From positions 1-6,597 of the forward strand of contig JBBQVP010000222.1 of the NCBI GenBank assembly GCA_038211455.1: a DNA stretch of 6,597 bases. Reading direction: 5' to 3'. Positions 1 through 6,400 of this stretch are shown here, one piece after another (position 1 is the stretch's first letter; each line of letters opens with the position of its first letter). The notes under the pieces are model-generated. The model did not search any database. It was not told where the DNA came from and saw nothing but the letters and a program-made list of their open reading frames with translations. Source of the DNA: SZAS-79 sp038211455. Its GTDB lineage: Bacteria; Pseudomonadota; Gammaproteobacteria; Burkholderiales; SG8-39. The position numbers and the translations under genes were made by a program.

Positions 1-17
1 ATGACCAGGCAGCTCAT
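1..17 (-). CDS. etfA: Electron transfer flavoprotein subunit alpha, first codons only (partial)
   Basis: Reading leftwards from an ATG at 17-15, the visible codons give M-S-C-L-V and then the window ends. The ATG overlaps the TGA of the etfB gene as ATGA, which implies translational coupling. EtfA proteins commonly begin with a short Met, small residues and then a hydrophobic strand (…LVIAEH…), and etfA normally follows etfB directly in bacteria, so the identity rests mostly on position. Only five full codons are seen, so another gene is possible. In the family, the alpha subunit binds FAD and completes the heterodimer. Confidence 0.55.
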
Positions 18-766
18 GAGATCACCTTCGCTTCATTTCTGAGTTTGTCGACGAGCGCCGCAGCGTCCGCCACCTTGATGCCCGCCTTGCGCTTCGGGGG
101 CTCGGCCACCTTGAGCGTCTTGAGGCGCGGCGCAACATCCACCCCGAGCGCATCGGGCTTGATGTTCTCCAGGGTCTTCTTCTTCGCCTTCATGATGTTC
201 GGCAACGTCACGTAGCGCGGCTCGTTTAGGCGCAGGTCGGTCGTGATGATCGCCGGCAGCTTGATCGAAATGGTCTCAAGGCCGCCATCGACTTCGCGCG
301 TGACCTGGGCCTTCCCATCAGCAATGGTCAGCTTGGAGGCGAACGTCGCCTGGGGCCAGTTCGCGAGTGCCGCGAGCATCTGTCCGGTCTGGTTGGAATC
401 GTCGTCGATCGCCTGCTTGCCCATGATCACGATCTGCGGGGATTCCTTCGCGCAGACGGCCTTCAGCAGCTTGGCCACGGCCAGAGGCTGCAGCTCGACA
501 TCGGTCTCGACCAGGATCGCGCGGTCCGCGCCGATCGCCAGGGCCGTGCGCAGGGTCTCCTGGCAGGCCAGCGGCCCGCAGGACACGGCGATGATTTCGG
601 TGGCGACCCCGGCTTCCCTGAGGCGGACGGCCTCCTCGACGGCGATCTCGTCGAAAGGGTTCATGGACATCTTCACATTGGCGGTCTCGACGCCGGTGCC
701 GTCGGACTTCACGCGCACCTTGACGTTGTAGTCCACCACGCGCTTTACGCTGACGAGGACTTTCAT
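14..766 (-). CDS. etfB: Electron transfer flavoprotein subunit beta
   Basis: Beta subunit of the soluble heterodimeric flavoprotein that accepts electrons from acyl-CoA dehydrogenases and passes them to ETF:quinone oxidoreductase. The 250-residue product matches the usual length of about 249. The N-terminus MKVLVSVKRVVDYNVKV is typical. The segment AIDDDSNQTGQM (about residues 119-130) lies in the nucleotide-binding region. Residues 155-175 fit the ETF-beta signature (VTREVDGGLE followed by LPAIITT). The recognition loop with LNEPRYVTLPNIMKAKKK covers residues 180-197. An in-frame ATG at 799 would add 11 residues, but a TATAAT at 807-802 predicts transcription starting near 795, inside that extension, so ATG 766 is preferred. 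The ribosome binding site is weak. The gene is divergent from the beta-oxidation-like operon and ends in an ATGA overlap with the probable etfA. Very sure of the family. Confidence 0.96.
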   Translation of the reverse strand: MKVLVSVKRVVDYNVKVRVKSDGTGVETANVKMSMNPFDEIAVEEAVRLREAGVATEIIAVSCGPLACQETLRTALAIGADRAILVETDVELQPLAVAKLLKAVCAKESPQIVIMGKQAIDDDSNQTGQMLAALANWPQATFASKLTIADGKAQVTREVDGGLETISIKLPAIITTDLRLNEPRYVTLPNIMKAKKKTLENIKPDALGVDVAPRLKTLKVAEPPKRKAGIKVADAAALVDKLRNEAKVIS

Positions 767-801
767 TTTTATCCGGGATTTGAAGTGGGGAATGACCACA
801 A

Positions 802-830
802 ATTATACCGCCGCGGGAACCGCGGGTCGC
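802..830 (-). promoter_or_regulatory. Predicted sigma70 promoter for etfBA
   Basis: On the minus strand a perfect -10 box TATAAT lies at 807-802. Upstream, after a 17-base spacer, is GCGACC at 830-825, which keeps the central GAC of the -35 consensus TTGACA. Initiation about seven bases past the -10 box gives a start near 795 and a leader of about 28 bases before ATG 766. The exact -10 box in GC-rich DNA and its placement make this credible; the -35 box is poor. Confidence 0.6.
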
Positions 831-840
831 GTTTCAAACG

Positions 841-928
841 CCGATTGGTACAGGGGAACCTAACGGCTCCCCCGTGGCCCCCTCCCAATCGGTACAGGGG
901 AACCTAACGGTTCCCCCGTGGCCCCCTC
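841..928. repeat. Two tandem 44-bp intergenic units with internal hairpins
   Basis: Two adjacent 44-bp units (841-884 and 885-928) share a 39-base block (847-885 and 891-929) that differs at one base, C867 versus T911. Each block holds a stem of GGGGAACC, a loop TAAC, then GGYTCCCC. The second copy (897-916) is a perfect 8-bp stem. The first (853-872) has one change, which is still a G-U pair in a minus-strand transcript. The first six to eight bases of the two units are reverse complements of each other (CCGATTGG 841-848, CCAATCGG 885-892), so the two units can also pair across one another. There is no T-run, so they are not simple terminators. They resemble REP/BIME-like dispersed intergenic repeats, but membership of a known class cannot be shown from one locus. 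Confidence 0.8.
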
Positions 929-951
929 CTATCGTCATAGCGAGCCGCCAA

Positions 952-980
952 TTGACACTGGGACGAGCCACATGGAACAG
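952..980 (+). promoter_or_regulatory. Possible operon promoter, -35 box only
   Basis: An exact TTGACA lies at 952-957, about 54 bases before the first operon start codon at 1011. The sequence 16-18 bases further on (GGAACA region, 974-980) is a poor -10 box. The position suits transcription of the DUF35-thiolase operon, but the promoter might depend on an activator or be another sigma type. Low confidence. Confidence 0.25.
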
Positions 981-999
981 TGCGCCTGATTCCTAAAAC

Positions 1000-1004
1000 A
1001 GGTG
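1000..1004 (+). promoter_or_regulatory. Ribosome binding site choosing ATG 1011
   Basis: AGGTG ends six bases before ATG 1011. An upstream in-frame GTG at 1002 lies inside this site, so it cannot use it. The site therefore decides for ATG 1011 as the start of the DUF35 gene. Confidence 0.55.
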
Positions 1005-1010
1005 TTTCCC

Positions 1011-1391
1011 ATGACACAAACCCCAAGCGTTCCGGGTCCCGAGCAGACCTACAAGGGCAAGCTCGCCGAAGGCAAGTTCGAAATCCAGAAATGCGCGGGC
1101 TGCGGCAAGCACGTGTTCTACCCGCGCGTGGTCTGCCCGCACTGCGGCGCCGACAAACTCGGCTGGACCGCCCCCAGCGGCGCCGGCACGATTTATTCGA
1201 CGACCGTCGTGCGTCGCAAGCCCGAGGCTGGCGGCGACTACAGCGTGGTGCTCGTCGATCTCGCCGAAGGCCCGCGCATGATGAGCCGGGTCGCCGGCAT
1301 CGAGCCGACAGCGGTAAAGATCGGCATGAAGGTCAAAGCGCGGATCGTCACCGAAAATGATGCCCGCATCGTCGAATTCACCCCGGAGTAG
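1011..1391 (+). CDS. Zn-ribbon/OB-fold (DUF35) protein, partner of the adjacent thiolase
   Basis: A 126-residue protein with a rubredoxin-like zinc ribbon followed by an OB-fold. The four zinc ligands are visible as C28-A-G-C31 and C42-P-H-C45, and the OB part runs from about residue 55 (GAGTIYSTTVVRR) to the end (ARIVEFTPE). Known DUF35 proteins bind thiolase-superfamily or hydratase partners and are needed for their activity or acyl-CoA binding. Examples are the ChsH2 DUF35 domain with Ltp2 in steroid side-chain cleavage, and BbsA with BbsB in anaerobic toluene degradation. Its position four bases before the thiolase gene suggests the same kind of complex here. The stop codon is followed at once by the thiolase start, whose ribosome site lies inside this gene's last codons. 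A catalytic role of its own is unlikely. Family call is firm; the substrate is unknown. Confidence 0.92.
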   Translation: MTQTPSVPGPEQTYKGKLAEGKFEIQKCAGCGKHVFYPRVVCPHCGADKLGWTAPSGAGTIYSTTVVRRKPEAGGDYSVVLVDLAEGPRMMSRVAGIEPTAVKIGMKVKARIVTENDARIVEFTPE

Positions 1392-1395
1392 CCCG

Positions 1396-2568
1396 ATGCC
1401 CACCACCAAAGATCTGCGCGGCTCGGTCGCAATTGCCGGCGTGGGACTCGCCGGCTGCGGAGAAGCACCGGGCTGGACCGAAAACGAAATCATGGCTGCG
1501 GCCGCGCGAAACGCGCTCGCCGATGCGGGACTCACCACCCGCGACGTGGACGGCCTCGTCTGCGCGAGCGTCAACAGCTTCCTGACCGGGCTGTCGGTCG
1601 CCGAGCAGCTCGGCATCCACCCGAAGTTCACCGACTCGACCTGCGTTGGCGGCTCGTCGTTTGTCGGCCACCTGCTGCCGGCGGCGATGGCCCTGAACTA
1701 CGGCCTGTGCGATGTCGTGCTGGTGACCTACGGCTCGAATCAGCGCACGGGCGTGGGCCGCGCCGAGGGCGGCAAGTTCAAGGCGGCCCTCGACCCGCAA
1801 GCCTTCGAGCATCCGTACAAGCCCTTCAACCCGATGTCCTCCTATGCGCTGGCCGCCGCGCGCCACATGCACGAATTCGGCACCACGCGCACCCACCTAG
1901 CGGAAGTCGCGGTGGCCGCCCGCAAGTGGGCACAGCTGAACCCCGAAGCGTTTGCTCGCGACCCGTTGTCGATTGAGGACGTGCTCAAGGCGCGCCTCGT
2001 ATCCGACCCGCTCTCGGTGCGCGATGCCTGCCTGGTTACCGACGGTGGAGGCGCCTATGTGCTGGTGCGCGCCGACCGCGCGAAGAGCCTGCAAAAGAAA
2101 CCGGTCTACATGCTCGGCTGCGGCGCGGCGCACTGGCACCGCCAGATCTCCTCGATGCCCGACCTCACGACCACCGCGGCGAGCGAGTCCGGGCCGCGCG
2201 CATTTGAGATGGCGGGACTTAAGCCCTCCGACGTGGACGTGCTCGAGCTCTACGACGCGTTCACGATCAACACCATCCTGTTCCTCGAGGACCTGGGCTT
2301 CTGCAAGAAAGGCGAAGGCGGCGCATTCGTTTCCGGCGGGCGGATCGCGCCCGGCGGCAGCCTGCCGGTCAACACCAACGGTGGCGGGCTCTCCTGCGTG
2401 CACCCGGGCATGTACGGCATGTTCCTGATCGTGGAAGCGGTGCGCCAGTTGCGTGGCGAGGCCGGCGAGCGGCAGGTGAAAAATCCCGAAGTCGCCCTTG
2501 CGCACGGCAACGGCGGCGTCCTTTCCAGCCAGATCACGGCACTCTTCGGCACGGAGGCAACCCTATGA
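1396..2568 (+). CDS. Thiolase-superfamily acyl-CoA acyltransferase or aldolase (SCP-x/DUF35-associated type)
   Basis: A 390-residue protein of thiolase length and fold. The nucleophile region is DSTCVGGSSF with Cys83, and the active-site His region is GGGLSCVHPG with His336. ELYDAF (residues 284-289) matches the NEAF/DAF loop of SCP-x-like thiolases. The second catalytic Cys of classical thiolases (CxG near the C-terminus) is absent: that place holds HGNGG (370-374), as in SCP-x and lipid-transfer thiolase-like enzymes. Those enzymes either cleave 3-ketoacyl-CoA with CoA or perform retro-aldol cleavage with a DUF35 partner, so the preceding gene supports a two-protein enzyme. Start ATG 1396 has GGAG (1385-1388) seven bases upstream, and an ATG at 1357 lies inside the preceding gene and lacks such a site. 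The stop overlaps the next start as ATGA. Cleavage type and substrate cannot be decided from sequence. Confidence 0.9.
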   Translation: MPTTKDLRGSVAIAGVGLAGCGEAPGWTENEIMAAAARNALADAGLTTRDVDGLVCASVNSFLTGLSVAEQLGIHPKFTDSTCVGGSSFVGHLLPAAMALNYGLCDVVLVTYGSNQRTGVGRAEGGKFKAALDPQAFEHPYKPFNPMSSYALAAARHMHEFGTTRTHLAEVAVAARKWAQLNPEAFARDPLSIEDVLKARLVSDPLSVRDACLVTDGGGAYVLVRADRAKSLQKKPVYMLGCGAAHWHRQISSMPDLTTTAASESGPRAFEMAGLKPSDVDVLELYDAFTINTILFLEDLGFCKKGEGGAFVSGGRIAPGGSLPVNTNGGGLSCVHPGMYGMFLIVEAVRQLRGEAGERQVKNPEVALAHGNGGVLSSQITALFGTEATL

Positions 2569-3356
2569 CCGACTTATCCAACCCGATTGCGGTAACGCGG
2601 ATCCCCTCGCTGCGCTCCAGCGTCAGCGATCCCGAATGGCAGGCCCGCGTGGACCTCGCGGCCTGCTACCGGTTGATAGCGCTGTTCGGCATGAATGACC
2701 TGATCTACAACCATGCCACCGCGCGCGTGCCGGACGAGGAAGGCCACTTCCTGATCAACGCCTACGGCTACGCCTATGAGGAAGTCACCGCGTCGAGCCT
2801 GGTCAAGATCGACTTAGAGGGCAACATCGTGCGCGACTCGGGCACCGGCTATGGCATCAACCAGGCCGGGTTCGTGATCCACAGCGCGGTGCATCGCGCG
2901 CGGCACGACGTGGCCTGCGTGATCCACACGCACTCGCCGGCCGGCATGGCAGTCTCCGCACTGGAGTGCGGCTTGCTGCCGATCACCCAGAACGCGATGT
3001 TCTTCGGCGAAGTCGGCTACCACGACTACGAAGGCCCCGCGATCGACCTCGAAGAGCAAAAGCGCCTGGTGCGCGACCTGGGTAGTGGCGCGGTGCTGAT
3101 CCTGCGCAACCACGGCCTGCTGACCGCGGGAACCACAGTGTGCGAAGCCTTTGTGGTGATGCACTGGCTGGAGAAAGCCTGCCAGGCGCAGATGATGGCG
3201 CTGGCGGCCAACACCCCGCTCAACAAGGCACGCCCCGAGGTGATCAAGCTCACCAACGACCGCTATCGTCCCGGCCAGCGCCGCAAAATCACCGAGATCG
3301 AGTGGCCGGCGATGCTGCGCATGCTCGACCGCCGCGATCCTTCTTTCAGGGACTGA
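2565..3356 (+). CDS. Class II aldolase/adducin-family protein, adducin-like
   Basis: 263 residues, about the length of this family. Metal-binding histidines are seen as H121-T-H123 (CVIHTHSPAG) and H183 (ILRNHGLLTAG). The stretch from about residue 100 to 190, with AGFVIHSAVH, SPAGMAVSALECGLLPI and VGYHDYEG, resembles animal adducin heads and their bacterial relatives more than sugar-phosphate aldolases. By hand alignment to L-fuculose-phosphate aldolase (from memory), the catalytic Glu73 falls on Gly102, so classical aldol cleavage may not be its job. The ribosome site GGAGG (2553-2557) sits seven bases before ATG 2565, and the ATGA overlap couples it to the thiolase gene. Its place between thiolase and dehydrogenase suggests action on the same CoA-ester pathway or on a released carbonyl product; this is inference. 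No signal peptide or membrane segment is visible. Confidence 0.88.
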   Translation: MTDLSNPIAVTRIPSLRSSVSDPEWQARVDLAACYRLIALFGMNDLIYNHATARVPDEEGHFLINAYGYAYEEVTASSLVKIDLEGNIVRDSGTGYGINQAGFVIHSAVHRARHDVACVIHTHSPAGMAVSALECGLLPITQNAMFFGEVGYHDYEGPAIDLEEQKRLVRDLGSGAVLILRNHGLLTAGTTVCEAFVVMHWLEKACQAQMMALAANTPLNKARPEVIKLTNDRYRPGQRRKITEIEWPAMLRMLDRRDPSFRD

Positions 3357-3359
3357 ATC

Positions 3360-4268
3360 ATGATGCTCAAGGACAAGGTAGTCGTCGTCACCGGCGCCGG
3401 TGGCGGAATCGGGCGCGACTTCGCGCACGCCATGGCCGCCAAGGGCGCCAAAGTCGTCGTCAACGACGTCGGCGCGTCGGTCGCAGGCGAAGGCAAGGAC
3501 AGCGGCCCGGCGCAGAAGGTCGTCGACGAGATCAAGGCCGCGGGCGGCGTTGCCGTCCCCAACACCGACAGCGTGGCCGAGTGGGAGGCCGCGAACCGCA
3601 TCATCAAGACCGCGATCGACACCTTCGGCCGCATCGACGTGGTGGTCAACAACGCCGGGATCCTGCGCGACCGGTTCTTCTTCAACATGTCGGTCGAGGA
3701 ATGGAAGGCGGTGATCGACGTGCACCTGAACGGCAGCTTCTTCGTGGCGCGCGCCGCGGCCACCTATTTCAAATCGCAGGCCTCGGGCCGCTACATCAAC
3801 ATGACCTCGACCTCGGGGCTGGTCGGCAATTTCGGCCAGGCCAACTACGCGGCCGCCAAGCTCGGCATCGTGGGGCTCTCGAAATCGATGGCTCTCGACA
3901 TGGCGAAGTACAACGTCACCTCCAACTGCATCTCGCCGTTCGCGTGGAGCCGTATGATCGGCACGATCCCGGCAGAGACGCCCGACCAGAAAGCGCGCGT
4001 CGAAAAGCTCAAGTTCATGGAGACGGCCAAGATCGCACCGCTCGCGGTCTACCTCGCAAGCGACGCTTCCCAGGCAGTCACCGGGCAGATCTTCGGCGTG
4101 CGCGCCAACGAGATCTTCCTGATGAGCCAGAGCCGTCCCCTGCGCTCGGTGCACCGGTCCGAGGGCTGGACCCCGGAGACCATCGCCTCGCACGCGATCC
4201 CCGCGATGCAGGCGCACTTCTATCCGCTTGACCGCTCGCAGGACGTCTTCAGCTGGGATCCGGCATGA
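3360..4268 (+). CDS. Short-chain dehydrogenase, (3R)-hydroxyacyl-CoA dehydrogenase (MFE-2) type
   Basis: 302-residue SDR. The cofactor motif is T11-G-A-G-G-G-I-G18, with VVVNDVG (32-38) after beta-2, and the structural motif NNAG is at 97-100. The catalytic residues are N124 (HLNGSF), S150 (NMTSTSG), Y163 and K167 (ANYAAAK). The combination of ILRDRFF after NNAG, VHLNGSFFVARAA and GNFGQANYAAAKLG is typical of the dehydrogenase part of peroxisomal MFE-2/HSD17B4 and its bacterial relatives, which oxidise (3R)-hydroxyacyl-CoA with NAD. The SDR core ends near residue 250, and about 50 more residues follow, rich in His, Trp and Pro, like the extended C-terminal region of MFE-2 homologues. The ATG at 3360 has AGGG (3348-3351) eight bases upstream; the next codon is also ATG. 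The stop overlaps the following MaoC gene as ATGA. Confidence 0.92.
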   Translation: MMLKDKVVVVTGAGGGIGRDFAHAMAAKGAKVVVNDVGASVAGEGKDSGPAQKVVDEIKAAGGVAVPNTDSVAEWEAANRIIKTAIDTFGRIDVVVNNAGILRDRFFFNMSVEEWKAVIDVHLNGSFFVARAAATYFKSQASGRYINMTSTSGLVGNFGQANYAAAKLGIVGLSKSMALDMAKYNVTSNCISPFAWSRMIGTIPAETPDQKARVEKLKFMETAKIAPLAVYLASDASQAVTGQIFGVRANEIFLMSQSRPLRSVHRSEGWTPETIASHAIPAMQAHFYPLDRSQDVFSWDPA

Positions 4269-5143
4269 TCGATTACGCGAAACTCAAGGCAAGGAAATTT
4301 CCCGAGGTCGTGCAGTCCTACGACGAGAAGGACACCATGCTGTATGCCCTCGGTCTGGGGTACGGCGCGGATCCCATGGACGAAAAGCAGCTGCAGTTCG
4401 TCTACGAGAAGAACCTCAAGGCCCTGCCCACCCTGCCGGTGGTCATTGCCTCGCCGGGCTTCTGGGTCAAGGAGCCCGACTCGGGCATCGACTGGGTGCG
4501 CATCGTCCACGGCGAGCAGTCGCTGACCATCCACAGGCCCCTGCCCGTGGCCGCCACCGTCGTCGGCCGCCTGCGGATCACCGCGCTGGTCGACAAGGGC
4601 CAGGGCAAGGGCGCGCTGGTGTACCAGGAGCGCACGATCGAAGACAAGGCCAGCGGCACGCTGTATGCCACCAGCCAGTCGGTCACCTTCTGCCGCGCCG
4701 ACGGCGGGTTCTCCGACCAGCCCGGCAACGGCCCCAGGGGCGGCGACCCGGCACCGGCGGCAAAAACGGCCACACCCGACAGCGCGCCCACGGCCGTATG
4801 CGACATCCCCACCCTGCCGCAGGCGGCCCTGATCTACCGGCTATGCGCCGACCGCAACCCGCTGCACGCCGAGCCCGCGATCGCGACGGCGGCGGGCTTT
4901 CCCCGCCCCATCCTGCACGGCCTGGCTACCTACGGCGTCGCGGGGCACGCGATCCTGAAGACCTATTGCGACTACGACCCGGCGCGTCTCAAGTCGCTAT
5001 CGCTGCGGTTCTCTTCGCCCGTGTATCCCGGCGAGACAATCCGCACCGAGATGTGGAAGGACGGCAGTGTCGTGCGCTTTCGCGCCAAGGCGGTCGAGCG
5101 CGACATCGTGGTGCTATCGCATGGGACGGCGGAGATCGCCTAG
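4265..5143 (+). CDS. MaoC-family (R)-specific enoyl-CoA hydratase, two hot-dog domains
   Basis: 292 residues, the length of two-domain MaoC (hydratase 2) enzymes. The N-terminal hot-dog half (about 1-145) contains the DTMLYALGLGYGADPMDE and VVIASPGFW segments usual in these hydratases. A Gly/Pro/Ala-rich linker follows (about 148-176). The C-terminal half carries the hydratase 2 motif YRLCADRNPLHAEP with Asp196, Asn198 and His201. The Asp-His pair has the same spacing as the catalytic pair of human MFE-2 hydratase. The motif GFPRPILHGL (211-220) follows. It should add water to a trans-2-enoyl-CoA to give the (3R)-hydroxyacyl-CoA that the preceding dehydrogenase oxidises, so the two genes together replace one MFE-2 polypeptide. 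It is the last gene of the operon and converges on the integron integrase gene. Chain-length or ring specificity is unknown. Confidence 0.93.
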   Translation: MIDYAKLKARKFPEVVQSYDEKDTMLYALGLGYGADPMDEKQLQFVYEKNLKALPTLPVVIASPGFWVKEPDSGIDWVRIVHGEQSLTIHRPLPVAATVVGRLRITALVDKGQGKGALVYQERTIEDKASGTLYATSQSVTFCRADGGFSDQPGNGPRGGDPAPAAKTATPDSAPTAVCDIPTLPQAALIYRLCADRNPLHAEPAIATAAGFPRPILHGLATYGVAGHAILKTYCDYDPARLKSLSLRFSSPVYPGETIRTEMWKDGSVVRFRAKAVERDIVVLSHGTAEIA

Positions 5144-5254
5144 GGGTTTTTCCGGAAAGTGAAACATTTTTTCGGTAAACCCTAGCACTCGAGCGGTCTA
5201 CAGGGTCGTTTGTGTTCCGGTATCGATACATTCCGGAGTGCAGACTTGCGCCGT
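5144..5254. other. Convergent intergenic region with several inverted repeats
   Basis: These 111 bases lie between two converging genes. Visible structure: an imperfect long inverted repeat CTAGGGGTTTTTCCGG (5140-5155) with CGGTAAACCCTAG (5173-5185); the 10-bp palindrome TTTCCGGAAA (5149-5158); the 10-bp palindrome GTATCGATAC (5220-5229), flanked by TTCCGG on both sides (5215-5220, 5231-5236); and GTTTACCG at 5253-5260, which pairs with CGGTAAAC at 5173-5180. No classical stem plus T-run terminator is clear. The first hairpin could serve transcription arriving from either side. A remnant of a mobile-element end is possible but not shown. Confidence 0.55.
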
Positions 5255-6307
5255 TTACCGTGGGTGCAGCGGCTGGTAGCGCGCGCGGCCCTGCTCCACG
5301 CGGCCAGCCGGCGTGTCCAGCGGGCTGCGCACCCCGCGCCCGCCCTTGTTCATCACATGCGTGTAGATCATCGTCGTCTCCACGCTTGAGTGGCCGAGCA
5401 GCTCCTGCACCGTGCGGATGTCGTAGCCGTTCTCCAGCAGGTGGGTGGCGAACGAATGGCGCAGCGTGTGGCAGCTCACGTGCTTGGCGATCCGCGCCCG
5501 CACGACGGCCAGCTTCACACCCCGGATTACGTAGTTCTCGTAGACATGGTGGCGCCGGATCACCCCGCTGCGGGGATCCGCCGAGAACTTGTGCGAGGGA
5601 AACACGTACTGCCAGCCCCACAGTCGAGCGGCGTTCGGATACTTGAGCTCGAGCGCGTTCGGTAACTCAACCTCGCCAAAACCTTGCGCAAGATCGCGCT
5701 CGTGCAGTGCCTTCACCCGCGCCAGATGCGCCTGCAAGGCTTCGACCACCGAACCCGGAAGGAGCGTGCGCCGGTCTTTGGCGCCCTTACCCTCGCGCAC
5801 CACGATCTGGCGATAGTCGAAGTCCACATCCTTCACGCGCAAGGTCAGGCATTCGCGCAGCCGCAAGCCGGCACCATAGAGCAAGGCAGCCATCAGCCAT
5901 TTTGTTCCCGACATGCCGGACAGCAACGCGGTCGCCTCCGCGACGCTCAACACCGTGGGCACCCGCGCAGGGCGTTTCGCGCGCTCAACGCCGTCCAGCC
6001 AGCCGAGCGGCTCGCCAAGCACCTCGCGGTAGAGGAACAGCAGCGCCGAAAGCGCCTGGTTCTGCGTTGCGGCAGCCACATCACGGGTTGTCACCAGGTG
6101 GTTCAGGAAGGCCGTTACCTCCGCCGCCCCCATCCCGCGCGGGTGCCGCTTCTGGTGAAAGTAGATGAAGCGCTTGATCCAGTGAACGTAAGTCTCTTCC
6201 GTGCGCAGGCTGTAGTGCTTCAGCCGGATCTTCTCGCGCACCGAATCGATGAGTCGAACGGGTCTGGAAAGCGCGCTATCGACGCCCGGAGATTTGAGTA
6301 TGTGCAT
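5255..6307 (-). CDS. intI: Integron integrase (tyrosine recombinase, IntI family)
   Basis: A 350-residue tyrosine recombinase that inserts and excises gene cassettes by attI x attC recombination. The N-terminal SAM-like DNA-binding domain (about 17-108) has VREKIRLKHYSLRTEETYV and FHQKRHPR, as in IntI1. The catalytic set is complete: R149 (GAGLRLRE), H280-x-x-R283 (CHTLRHSF), H306 (LLGHSS) and the nucleophile Y315 (TMIYTH). The IntI-specific insertion lies at about 214-238 (ALELKYPNAARLWGWQYVFP), which distinguishes integron integrases from XerC/D. About 350 residues is slightly longer than IntI1 (337), with short extra pieces at both ends. ATG 6307 is used here; an in-frame TTG at 6313 would add two residues, and no good ribosome site is seen for either. 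The gene is complete and undamaged, so it is potentially active. It reads away from the expected attI and cassettes on its 5' side (6314 onward). Confidence 0.95.
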   Translation of the reverse strand: MHILKSPGVDSALSRPVRLIDSVREKIRLKHYSLRTEETYVHWIKRFIYFHQKRHPRGMGAAEVTAFLNHLVTTRDVAAATQNQALSALLFLYREVLGEPLGWLDGVERAKRPARVPTVLSVAEATALLSGMSGTKWLMAALLYGAGLRLRECLTLRVKDVDFDYRQIVVREGKGAKDRRTLLPGSVVEALQAHLARVKALHERDLAQGFGEVELPNALELKYPNAARLWGWQYVFPSHKFSADPRSGVIRRHHVYENYVIRGVKLAVVRARIAKHVSCHTLRHSFATHLLENGYDIRTVQELLGHSSVETTMIYTHVMNKGGRGVRSPLDTPAGRVEQGRARYQPLHPR

Positions 6308-6400
6308 GATCAAGGAGGTATTGTCATTTCAGATAACACGGACTAACGTGCTGAGAACGCTTGAGGATGACAAGAATGAACCTACGATCTGATCCAGAGA

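Noticed and set aside
767..799. Longer etfB start at ATG 799
   Set aside because: The predicted transcription start near 795 lies inside this extension, and the added 11 residues are not typical of EtfB N-termini.
841..929. CRISPR array or rho-independent terminator
   Set aside because: There are only two units with a five-base gap and no variable spacers, and no T-run follows either hairpin.
993..1631. Long minus-strand frames across the operon (also 1378-1896, 1897-2505 and 2814-4217)
   Set aside because: They are antisense to genes with clear family motifs. Such frames are common in GC-rich DNA with strong third-position bias, and their translations are Arg/His/Val-rich without recognisable domains.
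5684..6346. Plus-strand 220-codon frame opposite intI
   Set aside because: It is antisense to a fully conserved integron integrase and has no recognisable motif.
6306..6392. Perfect AAGGAGGT (6312-6319) on the plus strand and a 28-codon plus-strand frame from ATG 6306
   Set aside because: The Shine-Dalgarno-like octamer lies after the ATG of that frame, and the only start-like codon at proper spacing is ATT 6326, followed by a stop after six codons. It also overlaps the intI start on the other strand. Probably chance.
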